Shown: positions 1 through 8,036, counted from the stretch's first letter. The stretch: DNA of 64,000 nt from Mycolicibacterium neoaurum (GCF_036946495.1 NZ_JAQIIX010000002.1:682001-746000); one strand, 5' to 3'. Translations and numbers: made by a program. The notes: a model not told the origin generated them from the letters alone.

Positions 1-976
1 ACCAGATCGACCGCGACACCCTGGCCAGCCCGAAGATCACGCCGAGGATGAGTGCGAAGAAGATCGACACGACGGTCAGGATGATCGTCATCTTCAGGCC
101 CGCCAACAGCATCGGTGCGGTGCTCTTGACCAGACCGAAGATCGAATCATCGGCGGTGGAGGCCTGCTCGCCGAGGTAGGTCTGCAGGATCTCGTCATAG
201 CGACCCTGAGCCTTCAGATTCTCCAGACCGGCGTTGAACTTCTGCAGCAGTTCGGCGTTCTGGCCCTTGTTGACCGCGAAGCCGTAGCCGGTCGGGTCCT
301 CCTTGGGTGTCACGGTCTTGAATCCGTTGCCTTGGGCAATGCCGTACAACAACACCGGGTAGTCCTCGAAGACCGCTACCGAGTTCCCGGTCTTGACTTC
401 GTCGAACATCGTCGACGAGTCGGCGAAGGAGACGACCTCGAACCCGTACTGATCCTTGATGGAGTTGGCGAAATCCGAGCCCTGGGTGCCGTTCTTCACC
501 GATACCCGCTTACCGCGCAGGTCGTCGTAGGACTTGATGTCCTCGTTGTCCTTGAGAACCGCCATCTGGACGCCGGATTCGAAGTACGGCTCGGAAAAGT
601 CGAAGACCTTCTTGCGTTCATCGGTGATCGACATGCCGGCGATGACACCGTCGACCTGGTTGGCCTGCACCGCTTGGAGTGCGGCATCGAAACCGAGCGG
701 TTTGATGTCGACGTTGAAGCCCTGGTCCTCACCGATGGCCCGGATCAAATCCATATCGATGCCGACGAACTCACCGCTGGCATTCTGGAATTCGAAAGGC
801 GCGAACGTGGTATCAGTGGCGATGGTGTAGGTCTCGCCTTCGGCTGCTGCGGTGGCAGGCATCAGCAGGGTGGCCCCGAACAGGGCGACGAGCAGACCCG
901 CGATCAGCGCGGTGAGCCGATTCCTCCGTCGGGTGGGTGGGTGGGGCCTACAACCCGACGAACTATCGGCTCGCAT
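1..976 (-). CDS. amino-acid ABC transporter, fused substrate-binding protein and permease (partial)
   Basis: The reading frame opens at ATG 976 behind a GGGAG ribosome site and runs off the left edge, so the C-terminus is missing. After a signal/anchor segment (about residues 25-50) comes a family-3 periplasmic receptor domain (TYTIATDTTFAPFEFQN; later GMSITDERKKVFDFSEPY, typical of glutamine/polar amino-acid receptors). It is followed near residue 285 by a hydrophobic stretch (MLLAGLKMTIILTVVSIFFAL) that begins a GlnP/HisM-type permease. Fused receptor-permease proteins are known in actinobacterial and firmicute glutamine importers; an ATPase gene is expected to the left. The exact amino acid is not readable from sequence. 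Confidence 0.9.
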   Translation of the reverse strand, partial: MRADSSSGCRPHPPTRRRNRLTALIAGLLVALFGATLLMPATAAAEGETYTIATDTTFAPFEFQNASGEFVGIDMDLIRAIGEDQGFNVDIKPLGFDAALQAVQANQVDGVIAGMSITDERKKVFDFSEPYFESGVQMAVLKDNEDIKSYDDLRGKRVSVKNGTQGSDFANSIKDQYGFEVVSFADSSTMFDEVKTGNSVAVFEDYPVLLYGIAQGNGFKTVTPKEDPTGYGFAVNKGQNAELLQKFNAGLENLKAQGRYDEILQTYLGEQASTADDSIFGLVKSTAPMLLAGLKMTIILTVVSIFFALILGVIFGLARVSRSIW

Positions 977-1110
977 GTGTTGATCTCCCGTCCGGTGTGC
1001 TGTGACGGGTTCACGCTATCGTCCGTTGCCCGCATCTGCGCGCGATCCCGGGACAAGTCGCGCGTCGTCCAGGGTGACGGACGCACCCTGTTGCCGCCGA
1101 ACAAGAACCA

Positions 1111-1142
1111 GCCGGGGCGGCAGTCTGGTCTGCCACCCCGGC
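1111..1142 (-). terminator. hairpin downstream of hendecad protein A
   Basis: A GC-rich inverted repeat (1111-1123 against 1130-1142, one mismatch, 6-nt loop) lies just beyond the stop of the leftward gene ending at 1169. No T-tract is evident, as is common in mycobacteria. Confidence 0.55.
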
Positions 1143-1168
1143 CGGTATCGCACTGCGGCCGACGAAAC

Positions 1169-1612
1169 TCAGCCGCCGAACAAACCACCGATGTTGCGCA
1201 CCAGGTTGCCGCCGGCCTCACCGGCGTTGCGGATCAGATCGGCGCCCGACCTGTTGATGTTCTGGGTCAGATCATTGGTGAATCGCCCGCCGTTGACCAG
1301 GAGATCGGTGCCGACCTGACCGAGATTGCGCTGGAGATCACTGCCGGCCCGGCCCGCGTTTATCTGCAGATCGCTGCCGAACCTGCCGATATTGCGGACC
1401 AGGTTGTCGCCGAACTGCCCGGCTTCCTCGGGGGTCAGTGCCGCTGCCGCCGCCGAACGAGTGGACACGCGGGCGTTCTCCGACGACGAGCCGTCGTCGG
1501 CCGCGGCCGTCCCCGCGCCCGCAACGGCCATACCGACGCTTATTGCACCGGCCGCGCCGGTGAGCATCAACGTTTTGAGCATCTTGTCGATCCCCCTGAT
1601 GTTGCGATCCAT
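1169..1612 (-). CDS. secreted protein of tandem 11-residue repeats (A)
   Basis: 147 aa from ATG 1612, chosen because GGAGGGAGG sits 6 nt upstream; a longer frame exists. Residues 11-38 form a Sec signal peptide ending TAAA, cleaved before DD. Residues 65-141 are seven uninterrupted 11-residue repeats of pattern G-x-x-G-[ST]-[DN]-L-x-x-N-x (for example GRFGSDLQINA, GRAGSDLQRNL, GQVGTDLLVNG), ending GGLFGG. I do not recognise a named family. Hendecad periodicity suggests an amphipathic helix or helical bundle outside the membrane, which is inference. It is a clear paralogue of the next leftward gene (2042-2494), same strand, with a shared upstream 16-mer. Confidence 0.75.
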   Translation of the reverse strand: MDRNIRGIDKMLKTLMLTGAAGAISVGMAVAGAGTAAADDGSSSENARVSTRSAAAAALTPEEAGQFGDNLVRNIGRFGSDLQINAGRAGSDLQRNLGQVGTDLLVNGGRFTNDLTQNINRSGADLIRNAGEAGGNLVRNIGGLFGG

Positions 1613-1726
1613 GACATGCCTCCCTCCAGCAAACCCCCCACGCACCGCCCGAGACCGACCCGATGAGTGTGGCGTAGATCATATTGACGCTGAGAGAAGT
1701 GCCCACGGACACGGAGGTCCAAACCA

Positions 1727-1742
1727 CAAATTTCTTTGCTGA
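1727..1742 (-). promoter_or_regulatory. 16-bp element shared by both hendecad genes (copy 1)
   Basis: CAAATTTCTTTGCTGA on the plus strand lies 115 bp upstream of the start of hendecad gene A. An identical 16-mer lies 113 bp upstream of gene B. Same distance and orientation suggest a common promoter or activator site. Confidence 0.55.
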
Positions 1743-1831
1743 TCACAGTGTGCGCGCTAGCTACATGACGCCACAAAAGTCGAAGCATTTCACTCCGACC
1801 AGTGCATACGGTGATCATGAACGACAGCAAG

Positions 1832-1851
1832 AATTTTCGCTGGCGAAAATT
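1832..1851. promoter_or_regulatory. 20-bp perfect inverted repeat
   Basis: AATTTTCGC-TG-GCGAAAATT, 9-bp perfect arms in an AT-rich island within the 429-bp gap 1613-2041. It resembles a dimeric repressor operator; the regulator is unknown. It sits about 220 bp upstream of hendecad gene A and beyond the terminator of gene B. Apart from this, the shared 16-mer and the terminator, I see nothing else in this gap. Confidence 0.45.
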
Positions 1852-1993
1852 GCAGTGTTATCAGGGCCTTTTCGACGTTGCGCGGGTCCCAGTACCGCCG
1901 TGGACGCGGGTCGGCCGTCGCCATCGGGGTGGTGCGGGCGCCCGTCCATACCAATTCAGCAAACCCGCCTCGCCGCATTCGACTGCAGGCAGC

Positions 1994-2029
1994 AAAGCGG
2001 GCAGTGGGTATGTCCCCACTGCCCGCTTT
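1994..2029 (-). terminator. strong terminator of hendecad gene B
   Basis: Perfect 15-bp arms (1994-2008 and 2015-2029) with a 6-nt loop, flanked by AAA/TTT, beginning 13 nt after the stop codon of the leftward gene. Classic intrinsic terminator geometry. Confidence 0.85.
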
Positions 2030-2041
2030 CGCGTAGTCGGA

Positions 2042-2494
2042 TCAGCGACCGAAAGACCCGAGCCCGTTGAGCAGATCGGTGCCGACCCGGCCGAGCTGCT
2101 GCTGGGCATTGCTGCCGACGGTGCCGCCGTTGATCAGCCCGTCGGTACCCACCCGGCCGAGCCCCTGCTGGGCGTCGGTGCCGACCTGGCCGAGCCCCTG
2201 CTGAGCGTCACTACCGAACGTGCCACCGTTGACCAGCACGTTGCTGCCGACTGTCCCGCCGTTGATCTGCAGATTGCTGCCGAACTTGCCGATGTTCTGG
2301 GTGAGGTTCGTTCCGAACTGTCCCAGTCGCTGCAACGGCGAGGTGTTCGTGCTCTGCTGCGACGAGGTTTGCCCGGTGTCCGCCTGAGCGGTCGCGGCGG
2401 TCACCGTGGCCGCTCCCATGGCAAGTGCGATCCCGCCCCCGGCCGCGATGGTCGCAGCAATCATGCGGACGGACTTCCCCTGACGTCGGTACAT
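2042..2494 (-). CDS. secreted protein of tandem 11-residue repeats (B)
   Basis: 150 aa from ATG 2494, preceded by AAGGGAGATCAAC, a strong ribosome site; the frame extends further upstream but without support. Signal peptide about residues 1-38 (cleavage after AQA). Residues 58-145 form eight consecutive hendecads (GQFGTNLTQNI, GKFGSNLQING, GTFGSDAQQGL, GQVGTDAQQGL and so on) ending GSFGR. The repeat unit is the same as in the neighbouring paralogue (gene A), but more units are Gln/Gly-rich. No cysteines and no membrane anchor after the signal peptide, so it is probably released or wall-associated. Function unknown. Confidence 0.78.
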   Translation of the reverse strand: MYRRQGKSVRMIAATIAAGGGIALAMGAATVTAATAQADTGQTSSQQSTNTSPLQRLGQFGTNLTQNIGKFGSNLQINGGTVGSNVLVNGGTFGSDAQQGLGQVGTDAQQGLGRVGTDGLINGGTVGSNAQQQLGRVGTDLLNGLGSFGR

Positions 2495-2606
2495 GTTGAT
2501 CTCCCTTTCAGCAAATTCCCCAACCAACAAAGAAAAGTTAACACGAACGTTGCGGACTAGGCCAGACCCCTGATCGATTTTTCCGGAATTCCAGCTTACG
2601 CAGCCG

Positions 2607-2622
2607 CAAATTTCTTTGCTGA
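2607..2622 (-). promoter_or_regulatory. 16-bp element shared by both hendecad genes (copy 2)
   Basis: Identical to the 16-mer at 1727-1742 and placed 113 bp upstream of hendecad gene B. The flanking bases differ, so the identity is unlikely to be mere leftover of a recent whole-gene duplication. Confidence 0.55.
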
Positions 2623-2646
2623 ACGATATCCGTCCGCGAAGCGAAG

Positions 2647-2678
2647 TGACATGCGAAGAACGGTAAAGTCGCATGTCA
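2647..2678. promoter_or_regulatory. interrupted palindrome TGACATGCGA-N12-TCGCATGTCA
   Basis: Perfect 10-bp arms separated by 12 bp in the gap 2495-2935. It lies 150-185 bp upstream of hendecad gene B and downstream of the glycoside hydrolase gene, so it could be an operator or a small hairpin. Nothing else gene-like is seen in this 440-bp gap. Confidence 0.45.
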
Positions 2679-2935
2679 GAAGCGCAAACCCGTCACCCGT
2701 CCGCATCGCTGGAACGTTGCCAGCCAGTCGGCCGATCACCACAAGAATCAGCCGAATCACAATTTGCTAACAGCACACTTTCAAGATCAGCAGCCCACCT
2801 GCAGCAAAGACCCGGACGAAGCGAACACGGACGGCCGCGAGCCGACGGCTTCAGCTCGCCGCGACGACACCGAACCACAGGGCTCTGCGGCGGTGCCACC
2901 GGACGCCGTCCATGCCGAGGCTCAAGCGATCGTTG

Positions 2936-4492
2936 CTAGCGGCCTCGCGTCATGGTGATCTTGATGCCGACCCACGGCACCCACATCATGTAGCCGTTCT
3001 GAAAGTCCACCCGGGTTCCCCCGTAGGTCCATCGCTCGGAGACCGTTGCCAGGCCCAGCGCAGGAACCCAGTTGCGGGCGAATTCGCCGCTGGCCCACCG
3101 CGCCCCGGTCGCCGGCGAGTACCAGACACGCATGGGCTGCCAGCCGCCGAAATCCTGGTACCCGTCCTTGAATGTGGTGAGCGGCATCCCGGCATTGCGC
3201 GAACGCGCCAGATCGCTGACCGCCGTCGGGGATGCGATGAACTTCCCGGGCGCCGTCTCCCACAACGTGCCCAGTGTCCATTGCTGGGTCCACATCCGCT
3301 GCGCGTCGGAGTAGACCGGACTCAGCACCTCGCCGAGGGTCGGATCGGCATGCGCGGCGAATCTGCTGTACACCGCACGCGGACCGGGTCGCGATCGCAG
3401 CAGGCGCTGCGCGGGCTTGGGAGTCCAGTCGGAGCGGTAGATACCGAACCGCTCGTCGTCGTTACCGCTACCGCTGTTGAGATCCCGGGTCGTGTAGAGC
3501 AGCAGCGGACCGGCGTAGGGCAGCTCCTGCCACGCGCTCATCACATCGGCGATGAAGTCCGCCTGATGGGCGTCGCTGGCCCGGTTGCCCGGTAGTCCGT
3601 ACTCCGTCACCCAGATCTTTCGGGCACCGTCACCGTTGGCCAGCATCACCCGCCGCATCCGAACCAATTGCTCCACCGGCGAATCCGGCTGCAGCATCCC
3701 CTCGGAGAACTTCATCGTGTAGCTGTACGGGTGATATGACAACGCATCGAAGAATGGCTTGGCGCCGTTGGCGTACATCCTGTCCAGAAAGGTGACCGGG
3801 TCAATGGTCAACGGCCCCCATGACTTTCCGGAACCGAGGACGCCACCGACAATTACGGCCGCCGGATCGGCGGCCTTGATTCTCGGGTATGCGGCTTTCA
3901 ACAGTGCGCTATAGCCGGCCGGATCGGGAAATGGCGTGTATCCGGTGAAACCGTTGGGCTCGTTCCACACCTCGTAGGCCGCAATTTTGCCGCGATAGCG
4001 TTCAGCGACGCGACCCGTGAACGCGCCGTATGCCTCCGGCGAGGAAGGCCGCCCGTGCGGCGGCAGCGATCCGACGGACATTGCCCACCATGGTGTCGAC
4101 GTGATGCAGGCGATGATCGCGATCCCTGCCGCCGAGGCCGCCTGCACCACGCGATCGGCACGCGACCAGTCCATCCGGCCCTTGATCGCCTCCACCCCGG
4201 CCCACGGGATACCGATACGGACCAGGCGGATACCGTCGGCGACCCACCGCTGCACGGTCTGGGTCACCAGCGGCTCGTCGTAGAAGTAGATCTGGGAGTC
4301 AGCGAATCCCACGGTTGTTGCCGAAAAGCTCAGTGGATGTACGTCCTCGGCGATGACCTGCCGGGGCCGCTGCGAGGTCGGGACCGACACCAGTGCGGTG
4401 ACACAGAGCGCCGAAACAATGGCACCCGCCGCCGTTCGCCACATTTTACGGCGCGGAAATATCCTTTTACGGCGCACCGTAAAACCACTCAT
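2936..4492 (-). CDS. secreted clan-A glycoside hydrolase with LGFP-like C-terminus
   Basis: 518 aa from ATG 4492 (GGAAAGG 5 nt upstream). Residues 1-40 are a basic, Arg-rich signal/anchor (RRKRIFPRRKMWR then a hydrophobic stretch). The middle is a TIM-barrel hydrolase of the GH5/GH39 type: GIPWAGVE, then YEVWNEPN near residue 177 with the acid/base Glu, and WVTEYGLPG near residue 296 with the nucleophile Glu. The last 130 residues (GTLWETAPGKF, DGYQDFGGWQP, GGTRVDFQNGYMMW) resemble LGFP-type wall-binding repeats. Likely acts on a cell-envelope or plant-derived glycan; substrate not deducible. Divergent from the acyltransferase at 4616. Confidence 0.85.
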   Translation of the reverse strand: MSGFTVRRKRIFPRRKMWRTAAGAIVSALCVTALVSVPTSQRPRQVIAEDVHPLSFSATTVGFADSQIYFYDEPLVTQTVQRWVADGIRLVRIGIPWAGVEAIKGRMDWSRADRVVQAASAAGIAIIACITSTPWWAMSVGSLPPHGRPSSPEAYGAFTGRVAERYRGKIAAYEVWNEPNGFTGYTPFPDPAGYSALLKAAYPRIKAADPAAVIVGGVLGSGKSWGPLTIDPVTFLDRMYANGAKPFFDALSYHPYSYTMKFSEGMLQPDSPVEQLVRMRRVMLANGDGARKIWVTEYGLPGNRASDAHQADFIADVMSAWQELPYAGPLLLYTTRDLNSGSGNDDERFGIYRSDWTPKPAQRLLRSRPGPRAVYSRFAAHADPTLGEVLSPVYSDAQRMWTQQWTLGTLWETAPGKFIASPTAVSDLARSRNAGMPLTTFKDGYQDFGGWQPMRVWYSPATGARWASGEFARNWVPALGLATVSERWTYGGTRVDFQNGYMMWVPWVGIKITMTRGR

Positions 4493-4615
4493 TTCGACCT
4501 TTCCCGAATTTGTGTTCTTTGTAACGGAAGGCGAGCCATATCGACCGCACCCAATTCGGCGTGTCGAGATCCCGGCGGCACCGCCGCCGCGGCCGTCCGT
4601 ACCCTGAGGGGCATC

Positions 4616-5770
4616 ATGCGTGTGACAGCCGATGCGGGGCCGCGGGCGCCGCAACGGGTGGCCGCCCTGACCGGTCTACGAGCACCGGCCGCCCTGCTCA
4701 TCGTCGCCACACACGCCGCGTTCGGAACCGGCCAGCTGACTCACGGTTACCTGGGCGCGCTGTATGCCCGGCTCGAGGTCGGGGTTCCGGTCTTCTTCGC
4801 ACTGTCGGGATACCTGTTGTTCCGGCCGTGGCTGGAGGCGACTCGCACCGGCGGCCCGGCGCCGTCGGTGACCCGCTACGCCCGCCACCGGGTCCGGCGC
4901 ATCGCACCGGCATATCTGGTGACAGTGCTGATTGCCTACGCGCTCTACACATTTCGGAACGCCGGCCCCAACCCGGGGCACACCTGGGCCGGCCTGCTGC
5001 ACCATCTGACGCTGACCCAGATCTATCCGCCCGTGGCGGTGCTGCACCAGGGCCTCACCCAGATGTGGAGCCTGGCGGTCGAGGTGGCGTTCTATGCGGT
5101 TCTGCCGCTGTTGGCCGGCGTGCTGCTGACTGTGTTGTGCCGACGAGCCTGGCGGCCGGGCCTGCTGTTGGTCGGGTTGGCCGTGTTGGGTGCGGTGACT
5201 CCGGTGTGGCTGTGGGTACAGCATGCGACCGCCTTACTGCCTCCGTCGGCGAACATCTGGTTGCCCGCTCACCTGATCCACTTCGCCGCGGGCATGGCGT
5301 TGGCGGTGCTGCACGTCGCCGGGGTGCGCTGCCGTGAGGTGTTCTTGTTACCGCTGGCCCCGGTGGCGCTGCTGATCGTGGCGCTGCCGGTCGCCGGATC
5401 GGTGACCGCCGCGCCCGTGCAGCCGAGTGAGGCGATCGTGCGGTCGACGTTGTATGCAGTTGTCGCGGTGGGCCTGCTGGCGCCGCTGGTCCTCGACCCT
5501 GGCGGCGCCTTCGCCCGCCTGCTCGGCAGCCGCCCGGTGGTGTGGCTCGGTGAGATCTCCTACGAGATCTTCCTCGTCCACGTGATCCTGATGGAGATCG
5601 CGATGTCCTCGGTACTGCGGTGGCCGGTGTTCACCGGTTCGATGGCGGGCCTGTTCCTCACCACACTGGCGCTGTCGGTGCCGGCCGCCTGGCTGCTGCA
5701 CCGCTGGACCCGAGTGCGGCCAGATTCCGGCCCCGGCCCGGCACCCGCACCATCGGTTCAGCCCGTCTGA
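4616..5770 (+). CDS. acyltransferase 3 family membrane protein
   Basis: 384 aa from ATG 4616 with GAGGGG 5 nt upstream; the open frame runs further upstream but that part is antisense to the hydrolase. About ten hydrophobic helices. Family hallmarks are the N-terminal LTGLRAPAALLIVATHAAF with the conserved His, RYARHRVRRIAPAYL after helix 2, and YEIFLVHVILMEI near the C-terminus. These integral-membrane O-acyltransferases transfer acetyl or other acyl groups to sugars or lipids; the envelope setting and the adjacent hydrolase suggest glycan or glycolipid modification, which is inference. The 3' end overlaps the convergent DUF1622 gene by 13 bp. Confidence 0.88.
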   Translation: MRVTADAGPRAPQRVAALTGLRAPAALLIVATHAAFGTGQLTHGYLGALYARLEVGVPVFFALSGYLLFRPWLEATRTGGPAPSVTRYARHRVRRIAPAYLVTVLIAYALYTFRNAGPNPGHTWAGLLHHLTLTQIYPPVAVLHQGLTQMWSLAVEVAFYAVLPLLAGVLLTVLCRRAWRPGLLLVGLAVLGAVTPVWLWVQHATALLPPSANIWLPAHLIHFAAGMALAVLHVAGVRCREVFLLPLAPVALLIVALPVAGSVTAAPVQPSEAIVRSTLYAVVAVGLLAPLVLDPGGAFARLLGSRPVVWLGEISYEIFLVHVILMEIAMSSVLRWPVFTGSMAGLFLTTLALSVPAAWLLHRWTRVRPDSGPGPAPAPSVQPV

Positions 5771-6117
5771 GTGGGCGTTTCACCACGCTGCTGCCACGGC
5801 CAGCGGCCACTGATCTCCAATTCCAACGACCAGCTCAGGAAGGTTCGGATCAGCACGATTCCGGCGAGCACCGCGACGCTCTCCCAGGTCGGGGTGACCG
5901 CCACGGTCCTGATGATGTCGGCGGCGACCAGGAGCTCCAACCCCAACAGGATCGAGCGGCCGAGGCGCTGGCGGAAAAAGCGGTATGCGTCTCCGGTCTT
6001 GCCCGCCATCCGCCGAATGGTGGCAGCGGTGGCAATCAGCGCGCCGATCGCGATGACCGCCACGCCGATACCGTCGATCGTCTTGCCGACGATCTCGATG
6101 ACCTCGTAGAAGCTCAT
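5758..6117 (-). CDS. DUF1622 family membrane protein
   Basis: 119 aa. Three hydrophobic segments (about 8-33, 53-72, 76-95) with the typical FRQRLGRSILLGLELLVAADIIRTV core that is diagnostic for DUF1622. Function of the family is unknown. Convergent overlap with the acyltransferase. Confidence 0.88.
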   Translation of the reverse strand: MSFYEVIEIVGKTIDGIGVAVIAIGALIATAATIRRMAGKTGDAYRFFRQRLGRSILLGLELLVAADIIRTVAVTPTWESVAVLAGIVLIRTFLSWSLELEISGRWPWQQRGETPTQTG

Positions 6118-6136
6118 GGCCTCACCGTATTACGGG

Positions 6137-6769
6137 TCAGCCGCAGTGTTGCGCCGCCGCGCAGCAGGTCTGTCCTCGCCATGCCTGCCTGCCCTCTTTG
6201 ACCGCGACGGCGGCGATCACCAGCCCCGCGACCGGATCAGCCCAGCTCAGTCCGAACACTCCGTTGAGGACCAAACCCGCCAGTAGCACCGCCGAAAGAT
6301 AGGTACACAGCATCGTCTGCTTGGAATCGGCTACCGCAGAACGTGATCCGAGTTCACGACCGGCTCGCCGCTGTGCCGACGACAGCACCGGCATGACCGC
6401 CAGGCTCAGTGCGGCGAGCCCGATGCCGATGGGAGAGTGCCTGGGCTCGGTACCGCCGGCAAGGCTGCGCGCGGCGTCCACGGCGACGGTGGCGGCCAGC
6501 CCGAAGAAGGCCACTGCAATCACCCGCAGCGCCACCTTCTCCCGTGACTGCGGGTCGGAGCCGGCGAATTGCCAGGCCACCGCGGCGGCGGAGGCGACCT
6601 CGATGGTGGAGTCCAGACCGAAACCGAACAGTGCTGCCGAGGACACCCGCGCGCCCTCGGTGAGCGCGACGATCGCCTCGATCACGTTGTAGGTGATGGT
6701 GATCAGGACGAACAGCCGGATTCGACGGCTCAGTATCGCGCGTCGTGTGGCGCTGACCGGGACGGCCAT
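6137..6769 (-). CDS. cation diffusion facilitator-type metal exporter
   Basis: 210 aa from ATG 6769, which overlaps the TGA of the regulator gene (TGATG), so the two are translationally coupled. Six membrane segments; GFGLDSTIEVASA in helix 2 and VADSKQTMLCTYLSA plus LSWADPVAGLVIAAVAVKEG later match CDF transporters, whose Asp/His residues bind the transported cation. There is no long cytoplasmic C-terminal domain; instead the protein ends in a short Cys/His tail (TCCAAAQHCG). Probably exports the metal sensed by the upstream CmtR-like repressor (Cd/Pb/Zn range by analogy). Confidence 0.85.
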   Translation of the reverse strand: MAVPVSATRRAILSRRIRLFVLITITYNVIEAIVALTEGARVSSAALFGFGLDSTIEVASAAAVAWQFAGSDPQSREKVALRVIAVAFFGLAATVAVDAARSLAGGTEPRHSPIGIGLAALSLAVMPVLSSAQRRAGRELGSRSAVADSKQTMLCTYLSAVLLAGLVLNGVFGLSWADPVAGLVIAAVAVKEGRQAWRGQTCCAAAQHCG

Positions 6770-7089
6770 CAGCAGCACGCGCAGTCGCTGCAACATCCCG
6801 GGTCCACCGCGAGAACCAGGCCCATCAGGTTCTCGAGCGCCCAGCCGATGCGAACGTCGGCGAGTTCGTATCGGGTACGTCGCCCCTCGGATACCGCCAC
6901 CACCAAACCACAACCCCGCAAGCAGCTCAGATGGTTGGACAGTGTCTGTCGCGAAACGCCGAGTCGGTCGGCGAGCTCGGACGGATACCCCGGTCCGCGA
7001 AGCAGACTGAGCAGGATGTGGCTGCGGGTGCCGTCGGCGAGAGCGTGCCCGAAGCGGGCCAGCGCATCGATGTGGGTCAGCGTCTGCAC
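6769..7089 (-). CDS. ArsR/SmtB metal-responsive repressor, CmtR-like
   Basis: 106 aa, GTG start 7089. Winged-helix ArsR fold with recognition segment VSRQTLSNHLSCLRGCGLVV. Cys56 and Cys60 in the SCLRGC helix correspond to Cys57/Cys61 of M. tuberculosis CmtR, the Cd(II)/Pb(II) sensor. CmtR uses Cys102 as third ligand; here the tail DPGCCSDCACC supplies five cysteines. First gene of a two-gene operon with the CDF exporter, probably autoregulated through the dyad at 7099-7118. Confidence 0.88.
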   Translation of the reverse strand: MQTLTHIDALARFGHALADGTRSHILLSLLRGPGYPSELADRLGVSRQTLSNHLSCLRGCGLVVAVSEGRRTRYELADVRIGWALENLMGLVLAVDPGCCSDCACC

Positions 7090-7098
7090 GCGCCTGAC

Positions 7099-7118
7099 AG
7101 TACATCCATTTCTGTACT
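7099..7118. promoter_or_regulatory. operator dyad of the CmtR-like repressor
   Basis: AGTACA-N8-TGTACT, perfect 6-bp arms, 10-30 bp upstream of the repressor start and between the divergent genes. Size and spacing fit ArsR/SmtB operators. Confidence 0.65.
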
Positions 7119-7170
7119 ATCGGAAGTTCTCCGGTTCCACAGACATCGCGCACTGGGTATACGGTGAGCC

Positions 7171-7530
7171 ATGATCGTCACGGGAGCATTCCTGGCCGAG
7201 TCGGCCACGGTGGTCGACAACAAGCTCGATATCGTCGGTGGCGTCGTCGACAGCTGCCACGCCACACCGGAGCGCACGGTGACGCCGGTATTGGTCGTGC
7301 TGATCCAGCCCGAGCCAACGGATCAGGCACCGACGATCGAGGTGCGATTCAGCGATCCGACCGCGGCGACGCTGGAGATGCACCTCGACGTTCCGGAGTC
7401 CAGCCTTGGCGGCGAAATCGGTTTCGTGTTCTACCCGCTGACCCTGCCGGTGCCGACAAACGGGCGCTATCTGATGACGGTATCGGGGCGCGGCGGCTTC
7501 GTCAGCCTGCCACTTCGGGTATTGAGCTAG
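7171..7530 (+). CDS. hypothetical protein (DUF6941-like)
   Basis: 119 aa from ATG 7171 (GGTGAG just upstream). No signal peptide or membrane segment. The sequence is a compact, beta-rich domain beginning MIVTGAFLAESATVVDNKLDIVGGVVD and ending in alternating hydrophobic strands (RYLMTVSGRGGFVSLPLRVL). This opening resembles small actinobacterial proteins grouped as DUF6941. No function can be assigned. Divergent from the CmtR-like operon; 3' end overlaps the convergent ClbS/DfsB-type gene by 4 bp. Confidence 0.75.
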   Translation: MIVTGAFLAESATVVDNKLDIVGGVVDSCHATPERTVTPVLVVLIQPEPTDQAPTIEVRFSDPTAATLEMHLDVPESSLGGEIGFVFYPLTLPVPTNGRYLMTVSGRGGFVSLPLRVLS

Positions 7531-8036
7531 CCGGAGCGGGTCTTCAGCCAGGACCGTAACCGCTTGCGGGCGTTGGTATATGGCGACGACGTGTTCAAGG
7601 AGATCATCCGGCCCAGCGGCCACTTCCCGTACCACGGGGCACCGTAGAGATCATCATCGGTGCTGGCCTCGACCGCGGCCACGATATCGTTCTTGGCGTC
7701 CACGAGCTGGGCGCGCAACGAGGTCCACGACTCGTGTCGGTATTCGGCGTAGAACCGTTGGGCCAGTATCCCGAGTTCGTTCCACTTCACCCCGGGCGCG
7801 GGGAACTCGTCGGGCAGTCCGTCCGACCGTCGCCGAAGCCAGGTGAGCACCTGCCGATTCCAGCCGACCAGATAGGCCACCAGGTCCGCCGGGCTGATCA
7901 TGGTGCCCTTGACGTGGCCCTCGATCACCTGACTGCGGACCACGTCCGGTGGCACGCTGTCCAGGGTCGTCGCCAGCGCGTCGAAGGTCTTCGCTATCGC
8001 GGACAGCAGCTCTGTTTTCGACGCCGGGACACCCAT
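7527..8036 (-). CDS. ClbS/DfsB family four-helix protein
   Basis: 169 aa if started at ATG 8036 (MGVPASKTELLSAIAKTF); in-frame ATGs at 8048 and 8078 are possible and no ribosome site is decisive. The pattern KTELL..I...F..L, LVAYLVGWNRQVLTWL and NELGILAQRFYAEYRHESW is that of the DinB-like ClbS/DfsB helical family (DUF1706). Members include the colibactin-resistance hydrolase ClbS, but most are uncharacterised. Single gene between two unrelated neighbours. Confidence 0.8.
   Translation of the reverse strand: MGVPASKTELLSAIAKTFDALATTLDSVPPDVVRSQVIEGHVKGTMISPADLVAYLVGWNRQVLTWLRRRSDGLPDEFPAPGVKWNELGILAQRFYAEYRHESWTSLRAQLVDAKNDIVAAVEASTDDDLYGAPWYGKWPLGRMISLNTSSPYTNARKRLRSWLKTRSG

Noticed and set aside
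332..1666. 444-codon plus-strand open frame across the left end
   Set aside because: It is antisense to the ABC fusion gene and to hendecad gene A, both of which have signal peptides, ribosome sites and family motifs. Long mirror frames are expected in high-GC DNA.
2045..2345. Regular 33-bp repeats as a CRISPR array
   Set aside because: The periodicity is an in-frame 11-residue protein repeat with codon-level variation and no unique spacers.
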